From contig NZ_JAHESE010000003.1 of assembly GCF_018598175.1 (NCBI RefSeq), positions 214,904 to 278,903 on the forward strand: a stretch of 64,000 nucleotides of DNA, written 5' to 3'. The translations under genes and the position numbers were made by a program. A model generated the notes under the pieces. That model was not told the DNA's origin, searched no databases, and saw only the letters and a program-made list of their open reading frames with translations. The DNA is from Dawidia cretensis (GTDB lineage Bacteria > Bacteroidota > Bacteroidia > Cytophagales > Cyclobacteriaceae). This document shows, in pieces, positions 26,040 to 34,553 of this stretch (position 1 is its first letter; each line of letters begins with the position of its first letter).

Positions 26040-26753
26040 ATGAGACATGCTGTTTTATTGCTGTTGTTTGTTTGTATCGGGGGCTTCGCGCATGCGCAGC
26101 TGAACCTGGACAAGCTGAAGAAGACCCTGAAAGGAGGGGGGATGCCGACAACCGAAGAGGTTGCCGCCGGCCTCAAAGAAGCCCTCACCAATGGTGCCTC
26201 GAAGGGATCGGACCTGGTGTCGCAAGCCGACGGCTATTTTAAAAATGCCGAAATTAAAATTCCTTTTCCGCCGGAAGTAAAACAAGTCGAGACCAAGCTG
26301 CGCCAGGTAGGCATGGGCGCTCAGGTCGATAAATTTGTCCTCGCCCTCAACCGCGGTGCTGAGGAAGCTGCCAAGGAGGCCAAGCCCATCTTTGTGTCGG
26401 CGATCAAGCAGATGACCGTTCAGGACGCCTGGAGTATCCTGAAAGGCGAAGACGACGCTGCGACGCAGTACCTCGACAAAACAACGTCGCCGGAGCTTAC
26501 TACCAGGTTCAAGCCCATTATCCAGTCGGCGTTGCAGAAGGTTAGCGCTACCAAGTATTATGCAGACCTGGTCAATGCATATAACAAACTGCCGATGGTG
26601 CAGAAGGTGAATCCGAATTTGGATGACTATGCTACTGAGAAAGCTATCGATGGACTGTTCGTGATGGTGGCGAAGGAGGAGAAGAATATCCGCGATGATC
26701 CGGGCGCACGGACAACGGATTTGTTGAAGAAGGTATTTGGGGCGCAGAAGTAG
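26040..26753 (+). CDS. DUF4197 periplasmic protein
   Basis: A 237-residue protein from ATG 26040 (MRHAVLLLLFVCIGGFAHAQ), a clear signal peptide; the longer upstream frame crosses the previous gene's terminator. The mature part matches the DUF4197 family: EEVAAGLKEALTNGASKGSD, then AEIKIPFPPEVKQVETKLRQ, AVDKF-like NRGAEEAAKEAKPIF, and AWSILKGEDDAATQYLDKTT. The family is all-helical, periplasmic and of unknown function in many Gram-negative bacteria. It is monocistronic with its own terminator. Nothing unusual was seen. Confidence 0.92.
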   Translation: MRHAVLLLLFVCIGGFAHAQLNLDKLKKTLKGGGMPTTEEVAAGLKEALTNGASKGSDLVSQADGYFKNAEIKIPFPPEVKQVETKLRQVGMGAQVDKFVLALNRGAEEAAKEAKPIFVSAIKQMTVQDAWSILKGEDDAATQYLDKTTSPELTTRFKPIIQSALQKVSATKYYADLVNAYNKLPMVQKVNPNLDDYATEKAIDGLFVMVAKEEKNIRDDPGARTTDLLKKVFGAQK

Positions 26754-26776
26754 TTCTGTCTGAAATGACGCATATG

Positions 26777-26811
26777 AAAGGGCCGTCTCGTAACTGAGAT
26801 GGCTTTTCTTT
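26777..26811 (+). terminator. Terminator of the DUF4197 gene
   Basis: AAAGGGCCGTCTC pairs imperfectly with GAGATGGCTTT across a GTAAC loop, followed by TCTTTT. It lies 23 bp after the stop codon. Confidence 0.8.
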
Positions 26812-26836
26812 TCCACGATATCGTGTAAGTGGTATT

Positions 26837-26865
26837 TTGTCTTCAGAAGAAGGTGGCTATCTTTA
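26837..26865 (+). promoter_or_regulatory. Probable promoter of the GH92 gene
   Basis: TTG at 26837-26839 and TATCTTTA at 26858-26865 (one mismatch to TAnnTTTG), 18 bp apart. It lies 34 bp before the ATG at 26899 and after the preceding terminator. Confidence 0.5.
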
Positions 26866-26898
26866 ACCGTTGCTGAATCGATTAACTAGCCACGATCT

Positions 26899-29145
26899 AT
26901 GCTATCAAACCTGATTACACGCCGCACGGCCGCAGGCATAAGTGCTGCTTTACTTCTCGCCCTTACATCGTATGGCCAGGCGCCATTGTCCTGGGTCGAC
27001 CCGCGCGTCGGCAACGTCGGCCATTTGCTGGAGCCTACGCGCCCTACGGCGCAACTGCCTAACCAGGCCATACGCTCGTACCCCGGAAGAAAAGATCACC
27101 TTGATCCGCAGATCAGCACATTCCCCCTGTCGTTGGTCTCACACCGGCAGGGACACCTGTTTGGCATCATGCCCTACACCGGCGCGGCCATGGCTATGGC
27201 CACACCACCGCGTGCCACGTGGGACCCCGAGAATGAAGTATTGACGCCATACTATTATTCTGAATGGCTGGACCAGGAAGAGATTGAGATCGCTTTTGTA
27301 CCCGGCGCCAAGACTGGGCATTTTCGTATAGTTTTCCCCGCAGGCACCACCAAGAATGTATTCCTGCAGATCAGCCAGGGGGGTGCCTGGCAACGGGTAT
27401 CAGATCGTGCCGTTTCGGGTACCGAGCAAGTGAAAGGCATGACGGCCTGGGTATACGGTGAATTCAGCAAGCCCGGTGTATATGCCGCGTGTCGCGAGAC
27501 CACCGGCAAAGGCCAGGCGTGTATGTCGTGGGCAGAGACCGGTGCGAGCGTGATCGAGTTTAAATATGCAATATCGTTTATCAGCGCAGAGCAGGCCCGC
27601 AAGAACCTCGCAAAAGAACAACCTGCGTGGGACTTCGACGGCGATAAACAACGTGCGCAGAAGGCATGGGAGGGTGTATTAAACCAGATTGAGGTAAAGG
27701 GCGGCACCGACAGGATGAAGCGCACGTTCTATACGGCGCTCTACCGCTGTCAGGAACGCATGGTCAATATTACCGAAGACGGTAAATATTATAGCCATTA
27801 CGACAAACGCATCCACGACGATAGCCGTCCGTTCTATGTGGACGATTGGGTATGGGATACGTATCTCGCGCACCACCCGCTGCGCACGATTCTGAACCCT
27901 GCCCAGGAAGCAGACATGATCGCGTCGTATCTGAAAATGTACCAACAGAGTGGCTGGCTGCCGACGTTCCCGTTGTTGTGGGGCGACAATCCGTGCATGA
28001 ATGGATTCCACTCGACCATCACGCTGCTCGATGCCTATCGCAAGGGTATTCAGCCATTTGACTTGCCGCTGGCCTATGAAGCAGCGAAAAAGAATGCCAC
28101 ACAGGCGACCATGTTGCCCTGGCGTAATGGGCCGGCATGCTCATTGGATTCGTTCTATCACCAGAAAGGATATTATCCCGCCCTGCATCCCGGTGAAAAG
28201 GAAACGGTAGGGGAGGTGCATTCGTTCGAGCGCAGGCAGGCCGTGGCGATTACGCTGGGCCATAGCTATGACGATTGGGCGCTCTCGCAGCTTGCCGTGG
28301 CGGCAAAACACAAAGACGATCAAGCGCTCTTCTTGAAACGATCGGCAAACTACCAGAATCTGTACCAGGCCGAGAAAGGATTCTTCATGCCGAAAGATGC
28401 CAACGGCAAATGGATCGACATCGACCCGACCTTCGACGGCGGCATGGGTGGCCGTGACTATTACGATGAGAACAACGGCTGGACCTACCTGTGGCAAGTG
28501 CAGCAAGACATTCCCGGCCTGATGACGCTGATGGGGGGCAAGCAAGCCTTTGAAGCACGCCTGGATCAACTGTTCCAGGAAGGCCTGGGCCGGAGTAAAT
28601 ACGAGCTGTGGGCGAAATTTCCCGACTTCACCGGTATCGTCGGCCAATATTCCATGGGCAATGAGCCGAGCTTCCATATTCCCTATCTATACAATTTTAC
28701 CGGCGCACCGTGGAAGACGCAGAAGCGTATCCGCATGCTGCTCAACACCTGGTTCCCCGATAATATCTTCGGTATACCCGGTGACGAAGACGGTGGTGGC
28801 ATGTCGGCCTTCGTGGTATTCTCCTGCATGGGCTTTTATCCCATTGTACCAGGCCTTCCGTTGTATACCATCGGCAGCCCGGTATTTGAAAAGACGACGA
28901 TTCACCTGCCCAACGGAAAAGACTTTCAGGTGGATGCCCCCGGCTGCAGCGAGCAGAACAAGTTTATCCAGGAAGCATACCTGAATGGCAAACGCCTGGA
29001 CGGACCGTGGATGACGCACACCGACATTGTACAGGGCGGTGTATTAAAGCTGGTCATGGGGCCTCGCGCGAATAAGACATGGGGTGCAAACGTAGATGTC
29101 AATCGCATCTTACAGCAAGCCACGCTGGCAGCGCCGGCCCGGTAG
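26899..29145 (+). CDS. GH92 alpha-mannosidase-like enzyme, divergent N-terminal type
   Basis: A 748-residue GH92 protein with a signal peptide (cleavage near SYGQ). GH92 enzymes are calcium-dependent exo-alpha-mannosidases. Catalytic-domain motifs are clear: VDDWVWDTYLAHHPL, GFHSTITLLDAYRKG, NNGWTYLWQV, GNEPSFHIPYLYNFTGAPWK, FGIPGDEDGGGMSAF and GFYPIVPGLPLYTIGSP. The N-terminus is not the usual IGT..GHTFPGA form; it reads VDPRVGNVGHLLEPTRPTAQ, which marks a subgroup whose substrate may differ from high-mannose glycans. It is monocistronic, with its own promoter and a strong terminator shared with the convergent peptidase gene. The family is certain; mannose specificity is only the family default. 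Confidence 0.93.
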   Translation: MLSNLITRRTAAGISAALLLALTSYGQAPLSWVDPRVGNVGHLLEPTRPTAQLPNQAIRSYPGRKDHLDPQISTFPLSLVSHRQGHLFGIMPYTGAAMAMATPPRATWDPENEVLTPYYYSEWLDQEEIEIAFVPGAKTGHFRIVFPAGTTKNVFLQISQGGAWQRVSDRAVSGTEQVKGMTAWVYGEFSKPGVYAACRETTGKGQACMSWAETGASVIEFKYAISFISAEQARKNLAKEQPAWDFDGDKQRAQKAWEGVLNQIEVKGGTDRMKRTFYTALYRCQERMVNITEDGKYYSHYDKRIHDDSRPFYVDDWVWDTYLAHHPLRTILNPAQEADMIASYLKMYQQSGWLPTFPLLWGDNPCMNGFHSTITLLDAYRKGIQPFDLPLAYEAAKKNATQATMLPWRNGPACSLDSFYHQKGYYPALHPGEKETVGEVHSFERRQAVAITLGHSYDDWALSQLAVAAKHKDDQALFLKRSANYQNLYQAEKGFFMPKDANGKWIDIDPTFDGGMGGRDYYDENNGWTYLWQVQQDIPGLMTLMGGKQAFEARLDQLFQEGLGRSKYELWAKFPDFTGIVGQYSMGNEPSFHIPYLYNFTGAPWKTQKRIRMLLNTWFPDNIFGIPGDEDGGGMSAFVVFSCMGFYPIVPGLPLYTIGSPVFEKTTIHLPNGKDFQVDAPGCSEQNKFIQEAYLNGKRLDGPWMTHTDIVQGGVLKLVMGPRANKTWGANVDVNRILQQATLAAPAR

Positions 29146-29167
29146 CACAATATTTACACGTGAATAA

Positions 29168-29198
29168 AAAAAGGGTGCTCTTAGAAGGCACCCTTTTT
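29168..29198. terminator. Bidirectional terminator
   Basis: A perfect 11-bp stem AAAAAGGGTGC / GCACCCTTTTT with a 9-base loop between two convergent genes (stops at 29145 and 29219). The stem ends in A/T tracts on both sides, so it can stop transcription from either direction. Confidence 0.85.
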
Positions 29199-29218
29199 AG
29201 TATACTTACGCTGATCGG

Positions 29219-30640
29219 TTACGGTCGGTTCAATGCCCGTACCGCGCGATCATCCACGGTTAGCTGGAAGCTTCGCTTCTTACGATCAAGCGAGTGCGCT
29301 ACCAGCGGACGGTCTACCAGGCCGGTACGGCCGATCGTACCGCTTCCTGTGATTTGGCCAATCGCTTTGGCCAGCAGGGGTTCACGTGCGTCGCCGAACG
29401 GGTACAGGATAAAGTCGTTGTCGGGGTCTACGATGTTGGGGTAGAAGCCGCCGTCGTAGTCAGATTGGTTCAGTGAATTATATACTTTTACGACGATGGG
29501 CTGCATGCCCCACGTGTTCGTGGCATCTGTGTCGTCGTAAAGGGAAGTGGAACCAACGTTCTTGCCATACGTTGTGTCACCCACCAGGAATACGTCCATA
29601 TAGGGACGCAGACCGTTGATGATCAGCTCGCTGGCAGAGGCGGTGCGTGAGCCGGTCAGGATAAAGAGCCGTTTGTTCTGCAGCAGATTGCCCACGTTGG
29701 CCGCTTTGTCTGTGAAGTTGACAGTGAGTATGTCTTCGCCAAGACCCGGTTCGTTGAGGATCTGTTGCTCTATATCGTCGTTGTATTCTTTTGTCATGAA
29801 GACTTTCGTGTTATTGACGTCTGCACCGAGCAGGCTGGCCAGGTTAAGAGCCGATACTTCAGAGCCGCCGCTGTTAAACCGCAAGTCGAGTACAAGGTCC
29901 GTTATACCGGCTGTTTTAAAGCCGTTGATGATCGATTCCATTTCGGTATCGTACTCGTTGCCATCGCTCTGGCCCGAGGCAAAGAAATTATAGACGTAGT
30001 AGCCGATCTTGTGCTCACCGGTTTCAATGACGGCGTGCAGGTAGTTCGGGTTTTCGTGGTACTCCTGGGGGGTGAGTGAAACAGTGGCGGGATCGCTCAG
30101 GCTTTCATTCTCCACATCCATGGCGCGATACGTCAGTGTATGATTTTCACTTAGGGCCGACAACAAGGTTTGGTAGTTTGAAATGGTGATCTGCGTATTG
30201 TTGATGTGCGTGATGACATCGCCGCGTTTCAGCCCGGCGTTTTTAGCGGGTGAGCTCGGTTTGATATACAGTATCTGCGCAATCACATTGTTGTTCGTGT
30301 TGCTTTCGCGGTAGAGGGCATATTCGTAGCCGGCTTCTTTACTGATGCCTTGCAGCGAGTTCAACAGCTCCAGGTAGTTGTCCTGGATCCACGAGAAGCG
30401 ATCGCCATCGTATAACAACGAGCTGAAATACTCATCGGGCGCGAGGTTCTTGTTGGTGTTCGTGGGGAGCTCGTCATTCCACAGATACCAGTCTTGCATG
30501 TTCGTCAGGATCCAGTCGTTGACGTGCCGGTTGTTGGCGGAGGCATTGCTGTCATCATCGTCTTTACAGGCTACGGCCAAAAGCAACAACGCACAGCAGG
30601 CCAGCAGGGCACCGGGGCGCAGAAATTTGAATGTTTGCAT
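29219..30640 (-). CDS. S41-family C-terminal processing-type serine peptidase, lipoprotein
   Basis: A 473-residue peptidase from ATG 30640 (MQTFKFLRPGALL), with a lipoprotein signal ending LLLLAVAC and then an acidic DDDD run. Order: N-terminal helical domain (VNDWILTNMQDWYLWNDELP), a PDZ domain (KPSSPAKNAGLKRGDVITHI), then the catalytic domain with LVLDLRFNSGGSEVSALNLA, the serine in RTASASELIINGLRP and the lysine in TYGKNVGS. This Ser-Lys pair is the S41 dyad. Such lipoproteins are common in Bacteroidota and act in the periplasm or at the outer membrane; targets are unknown. It is monocistronic and converges on the GH92 gene. Confidence 0.94.
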   Translation of the reverse strand: MQTFKFLRPGALLACCALLLLAVACKDDDDSNASANNRHVNDWILTNMQDWYLWNDELPTNTNKNLAPDEYFSSLLYDGDRFSWIQDNYLELLNSLQGISKEAGYEYALYRESNTNNNVIAQILYIKPSSPAKNAGLKRGDVITHINNTQITISNYQTLLSALSENHTLTYRAMDVENESLSDPATVSLTPQEYHENPNYLHAVIETGEHKIGYYVYNFFASGQSDGNEYDTEMESIINGFKTAGITDLVLDLRFNSGGSEVSALNLASLLGADVNNTKVFMTKEYNDDIEQQILNEPGLGEDILTVNFTDKAANVGNLLQNKRLFILTGSRTASASELIINGLRPYMDVFLVGDTTYGKNVGSTSLYDDTDATNTWGMQPIVVKVYNSLNQSDYDGGFYPNIVDPDNDFILYPFGDAREPLLAKAIGQITGSGTIGRTGLVDRPLVAHSLDRKKRSFQLTVDDRAVRALNRP

Positions 30641-30828
30641 GGAAGTTCTCTTGAAATATTGAAACAATAACGTCACAATGATACGGTTTTATACGTTTCG
30701 GGGTTTATTCTTGTCTACGGAAAATGCGGGTTTGTCGCCTGAAATACAGCGACATGCAAAAAAGATCCTCCGGCGGCGGCAATATTTTAGAAACTACGAA
30801 CGTCTAAAATGCGTTATCCCGAGTGTTT

Positions 30829-31473
30829 ATGCCTAAATCTCTATTATCGGCTCTCTTACTTATTTACCCCATGCAATTCGTTGCCGCCCAGGAAGACTGG
30901 AAGCTACGTGACGAAAAGGAGGGTATTAAGATCTACATGCGCTCGGTGGCGGGCTCTGACATTAAAGCGTTAAAGGTATCGTTTTCGATTCAGGCGACAA
31001 TGTCCCAGATGGCGGCGGTCATTCTGGATGTAGCCACTACCGATCAATGGGTATATAGCACCAGGAGCTGCACGCTGCTCAAGCAAATCTCGCCACAAGA
31101 GGTTGTATACCATTCGGAGATCAATGTGCCCTGGCCGGCCAGTAACCGCGACTTCATCGCACGGATTCATGTCACGCAAGACCCCGTGACGCGTATCATG
31201 ACCGTTGAGTCGTTTAACGAACCCAGCTATGTTCCCGAGAAGAATGGCGTTGTACGGGTGCCACACGCCGACGGGAAGTGGACCATCCGGCCGGTGGCAT
31301 CATCGCAGTTGCAGGTAGAATATATGTTGCATATTGATCCGGGAGGCGCCATTCCGGCATGGCTCATCAATCTGTTTGCTACGAAGGGGCCGTTTGAAAG
31401 CTTTCGAAACATGCGGGAACACATTCGTAAGCCTGCATACCAGCGTGTACACATCCCGTTTGTTACCGATTGA
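30829..31473 (+). CDS. Secreted START-like lipid-binding domain protein
   Basis: A 214-residue protein from ATG 30829 with a signal peptide (LLLIYPMQFVAAQ). The mature part fits the START / SRPBCC helix-grip fold: WKLRDEKEGIKIYMRSVAGS, IKALKVSFSIQATMSQMAAV, VYHSEINVPWPASNRDFIAR and GGAIPAWLINLFATKGPFES. This pattern is seen in stand-alone bacterial START proteins that bind hydrophobic ligands; no ligand can be named. It stops 9 bp before the end of a convergent response-regulator gene. Nothing unusual was seen. Confidence 0.88.
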   Translation: MPKSLLSALLLIYPMQFVAAQEDWKLRDEKEGIKIYMRSVAGSDIKALKVSFSIQATMSQMAAVILDVATTDQWVYSTRSCTLLKQISPQEVVYHSEINVPWPASNRDFIARIHVTQDPVTRIMTVESFNEPSYVPEKNGVVRVPHADGKWTIRPVASSQLQVEYMLHIDPGGAIPAWLINLFATKGPFESFRNMREHIRKPAYQRVHIPFVTD

Positions 31474-31482
31474 CCCTACATC

Positions 31483-31932
31483 TCAGTGGGGGTTGAGCAC
31501 AAAGTCCGAAAAGGTGGGGAAATACATCACCTTCCTCCAGTCAATGGTCAGAATGCGCTCGAGAATGGTTTTAAGCTCATCAAACGACGAGGGCTTGATA
31601 GCGTATAGATTCGAACCTTCGCGGTAACAAAACTCGATCGTTCGAAGGTCGTCGAGTGACGAGTAAACAATAATCGGAAGGGAGTCGTATTTTTTATTTG
31701 CGCGTATTTCCCGCAGACATTGCTGCCCATCTTTACACGGCATGAGCATGTCCAGAAAGAGTATATCGGGTACTTTCTCGTCGAGGAGCTTCATCAGCAG
31801 CTCGCCGTTTTCCGCCCGTGTCAGGAGCACCGTCAGGGGTACCTGTTGAATCGCCACCGAAAATATATAGTAATCCTCGTTGTCGTCTTCTGCCAGTAGA
31901 ACGTGGGTCGTATTGGCGCCGGAAAGGTTCAT
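31483..31932 (-). CDS. Response regulator, receiver domain only
   Basis: A 149-residue receiver: acidic pocket in VLLAEDDNEDYYIF, phospho-acceptor aspartate in ILFLDMLMPCKDGQQCL, serine switch in IIVYSSLD, and lysine in LYAIKPSSFDEL. The DNEDYYIF start is the Rcp1-like type often paired with phytochrome or PAS histidine kinases. No output domain; about 20 C-terminal residues (WRKVMYFPTFSDFV) extend past the fold. No kinase is adjacent. Upstream 229 bp separate it from the divergent pseudo-receiver gene at 32162, which may share its control region. Confidence 0.92.
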   Translation of the reverse strand: MNLSGANTTHVLLAEDDNEDYYIFSVAIQQVPLTVLLTRAENGELLMKLLDEKVPDILFLDMLMPCKDGQQCLREIRANKKYDSLPIIVYSSLDDLRTIEFCYREGSNLYAIKPSSFDELKTILERILTIDWRKVMYFPTFSDFVLNPH

Positions 31933-32161
31933 ATTCTTCTGTTTACAGGCTAGATATTGATTGTCAACGTATTAACAAAAAACAAACCATACTTGGTCAC
32001 AAAAAAGGGGTATTTAACCCGAAAGTCAAACTATTATTTTGAATAATCGGGCAATTTATATTAACCGGTATGCCTGAGATCGATTCCTGGACCTGACGGT
32101 TTCGTTAATTTTCTAAAGATCCGTTAACTTTAGCCGCTTTTTTTGTAGACCGGCTTACCCA

Positions 32162-32476
32162 ATGGCGCCTCGCAAGCATATCGTTTTATTGTGTGATGAT
32201 CCTGCCAGAGCACAACGCGCGCAACAGATGTTGGAGGGCGTGCCGGTGTGTGCTACCGTAGAGGTTGCGGGCGATCTTTTCCATTTGCGGCGCCTGCTCG
32301 CCGTACGCATACCCGATGTCATCGTCCTATATCCTGACCCCCAGTCTTCTCCTAGCATGCACTATATAAAGGACTTACGCAAGGATATTTATGCTGACGG
32401 TATCCCTGTTTTCATATACCCCGTGCTGCCGGATGCACACGAGCTGGTCCGGATGCTTACTCACCTCCATCCATAG
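32162..32476 (+). CDS. Degenerate receiver-like protein (pseudo-receiver)
   Basis: A 104-residue protein with the outline of a receiver domain but lacking its active site. The acidic start remains (HIVLLCDDPARAQRAQQML). The phospho-acceptor strand reads PDVIVLYPDPQSSP, where tyrosine takes the place of the aspartate. The switch region and conserved lysine are shortened or absent (VFIYPVLPDAHELVRML). It should not be phosphorylated in the usual way and may act as a constitutive binding partner. It is divergent from a normal response regulator (31483-31932) and upstream of a two-gene signalling operon. Fold assignment is moderately sure; function is unknown. Confidence 0.72.
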   Translation: MAPRKHIVLLCDDPARAQRAQQMLEGVPVCATVEVAGDLFHLRRLLAVRIPDVIVLYPDPQSSPSMHYIKDLRKDIYADGIPVFIYPVLPDAHELVRMLTHLHP

Positions 32477-32601
32477 TTGCTCTGCCTAACGTCACCGATA
32501 CGGTGCGGGATCATAATTTTTTAGTAGCCCATTTCCTAAATCCTATACATATGTCTATTATAAATGTATATTAGGCCCGCGCTAATGCAAAATGTCAGTC
32601 T

Positions 32602-32949
32602 ATGGTTAAAGGGAATGGATTAAAATACTCCATCGATCTTTCATTCGAAGAAATCAAATTACCACCCTTCCAGGAGATTCTCATCCTGGGTAAAAACTCT
32701 CAGCACGGTAAGATCGGTATATCGAAGTCGTTTGATATGCTTGTTCCTAATGGTTTCGAGCTGGTGGAAGTCGGCCATCCGTTGGTAGAGGCTGTCTTTG
32801 TTAACAAACGCATCTTATCCAAGATGCCGAAGGAGAAGGTCATCGATATACTCGACGACAAGGTCTTTCCCTTTGTGTCCGAAGGCGAGCTGCTGAAGGT
32901 TGACTTTCGGGTCACGATCTCCTATTCCAACATCGAACAGGAGTTCTGA
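32602..32949 (+). CDS. Small protein of unknown function coupled to a CBS-PAS sensor
   Basis: A 115-residue soluble protein (MVKGNGLKYSIDLSFEEIKL, then FQEILILGKNSQHGKIGISK). No family recognised; alternating beta and short helix pattern, no signal peptide or helix-turn-helix. Its stop codon overlaps the next start (TGATG at 32947-32951), so the two proteins are translationally coupled and probably work together, perhaps as ligand or partner of the sensor. The AT-rich upstream region has an ATACAT...ATGTAT inverted repeat. Confidence 0.75.
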   Translation: MVKGNGLKYSIDLSFEEIKLPPFQEILILGKNSQHGKIGISKSFDMLVPNGFELVEVGHPLVEAVFVNKRILSKMPKEKVIDILDDKVFPFVSEGELLKVDFRVTISYSNIEQEF

Positions 32950-33974
32950 TGACCATCGCCCGTTTCATCCGGCATCAGTACGACGTGGTTCCCGCCTACA
33001 GTGGAACACGTTCGATCAAAGACCATCTGGTACAACAGTCCGCGCTGGTTGTGCAGGATGAAAATGAACAGCCCATCGGTGTCCTGACACCCCAGGACGT
33101 CGTACAGCACTCGCATACCCTGGTAATCGATTGCCTCACCGAACGCCCCACGCTGTCGCCGGAGTGCGCTATAGAAGAAGCGTTGCGGGTGATGCAGGAA
33201 ACGCATACCGACGTGCTGGCCGTCATGGACGATGGCAGCCTGACAGGGCTCATCTACAAGAACGATCTGCTGGCGTATGTCACGGATCAGAACAAAAACC
33301 TGGAGGGGGAAGTCAACAAGCAAGTAACCGAGCTCCAGGCCATTCATAGAGAGTTGGTATTGTCGCGGCAGATCCTGCAGGCCGTGCTGGACAGTACACA
33401 GTCCACCGTCATCCTGGTGGCCCCCGACTATAGCATCTTATTCTTCAATAAAAAGGCAGGCGATGAAAGCCAGGCCTTGTATGGACGTGAGTTGAAGACC
33501 GGCATGAATATACTCGACTATACGTTGTACGACACACGGGTAGCGGGGCGTTACCTGTTCGATGCCTTTAAAAGCGACTTTGATCGGGCGCTGGCAGGCG
33601 AGTCGGTGGTCACCGAGCGCAAGGTGCAGTTCCCTGAAACATCGCGATGGCTACGCGCCGAATACGGCCCGGTATTTTATCAGGAACAGATCATTGGCGC
33701 CACCATTACCGTCGCGGATATAGACGAGCGCAAACGTCACTTGCTGCAGATCGAGCGGCAGAACGAGCTATTGAAACATATTTCCTGGGTGCAATCGCAC
33801 TATACGCGGCAGCCGGTGGCGACCATCCTCGGTCTGACCAGCATCATTGAAAAATCTACGTTAAGCGAAGAAAACATCCGCATTATTTCCATGCTGGAAG
33901 CCACGGCACAGAAGCTGGATGAGGTCATCCGGAATACCGTGCTGACGGCCAATTCCTTAGAAGAGGAACACTAA
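32949..33974 (+). CDS. CBS-PAS-DHp signalling protein lacking the ATPase domain
   Basis: A 341-residue cytoplasmic signal protein. Order: two CBS repeats (about residues 5-115, ALVVQDENEQPIGVLTPQDV and VLAVMDDGSLTGLIYKNDLL), a coiled linker, a PAS domain (about 140-270, ILQAVLDSTQSTVILVAPDY), and a dimerisation helix hairpin resembling a histidine-kinase DHp (VQSHYTRQPVATILGLTSII). The H-box histidine is present in SHYTRQP, but the protein ends without any HATPase domain. It could accept phosphate from another kinase, or use the hairpin only to dimerise. CBS domains suggest sensing of adenine nucleotides. It is coupled by TGATG to the small protein before it. Confidence 0.88.
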   Translation: MTIARFIRHQYDVVPAYSGTRSIKDHLVQQSALVVQDENEQPIGVLTPQDVVQHSHTLVIDCLTERPTLSPECAIEEALRVMQETHTDVLAVMDDGSLTGLIYKNDLLAYVTDQNKNLEGEVNKQVTELQAIHRELVLSRQILQAVLDSTQSTVILVAPDYSILFFNKKAGDESQALYGRELKTGMNILDYTLYDTRVAGRYLFDAFKSDFDRALAGESVVTERKVQFPETSRWLRAEYGPVFYQEQIIGATITVADIDERKRHLLQIERQNELLKHISWVQSHYTRQPVATILGLTSIIEKSTLSEENIRIISMLEATAQKLDEVIRNTVLTANSLEEEH

Positions 33975-34069
33975 AAAGGACCGTGTTTTTTTGACAAGTA
34001 TGTTGACCTTTCCAGAAGGACGACCCTGCGTTTTTGCGCTAAAAACTGCTATTATCAAATTTAGTTAGA

Positions 34070-34106
34070 TTTGTTTTTACTAATAAAATTAGTTTTAGTA
34101 CGTTTG
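34070..34106 (+). promoter_or_regulatory. Promoter with embedded palindrome for the 34129-34901 gene pair
   Basis: TTTG at 34070-34073 and an exact TACGTTTG at 34099-34106 are 25 bp apart, longer than usual. Between them lies an inverted repeat ACTAAT-AAA-ATTAGT (34079-34093), with extra TTAGT words around it. This is where a repressor or activator would bind. The transcript would start about 16 bases before the ATG at 34129. Confidence 0.6.
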
Positions 34107-34128
34107 TATCGGTCTAAACGATTGAGGT

Positions 34129-34521
34129 ATGAAAATGGTAAAAACGGCAAACGGCATCAAAAAAATCGACGATTGGAATCCGGATCTGATCCCCGGGCAA
34201 TTAAAGCCAATCCTGCAACAGCACCGCGCAACGCTGGTGAATAAACTGATTCAGGGCGAACTGAATACGTACATTGATTATAAATTTTCTTCCCGGGCCA
34301 GCGTAGGTCAACTGGAAAAGATTCGAAACAGCCTGGACTTATTGAAAGACGACGGCATCGATCCGGTGCTCTACGGTCCGATCTTCCAGGCCGTGCTGCA
34401 CAACGATTTTACAAACCTGGACAACGCGTTGTTCTACCGCGAGATCGATGCTACGATCAGCACGCGACTATTGCGCCCGCATACTTTTGAAAAAGGCCAG
34501 CACATGTTCTCTCAACAATAG
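34129..34521 (+). CDS. Unknown protein, first of two tandem paralogues
   Basis: A 130-residue, mostly helical, soluble protein (MKMVKTANGIKKIDDWNPDL). I recognise no family. It shares a layout with the next gene: a helix pair (LVNKLIQGELNTYIDYKF), a helical middle (QLEKIRNSLDLLKDDGIDPV), then YGPIFQAVLHND and a C-terminal LFYREIDATISTRLL, matched by LFYKEIEEVLKKYLF in the neighbour. No catalytic motif, signal peptide or DNA-binding helix is visible. It is 32 bp before its paralogue and under a promoter with a palindrome, so the pair is co-expressed. Confidence 0.78.
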   Translation: MKMVKTANGIKKIDDWNPDLIPGQLKPILQQHRATLVNKLIQGELNTYIDYKFSSRASVGQLEKIRNSLDLLKDDGIDPVLYGPIFQAVLHNDFTNLDNALFYREIDATISTRLLRPHTFEKGQHMFSQQ

Positions 34522-34553
34522 TCCTTTGCGATAACCATTTTTTAACCCCTTAT

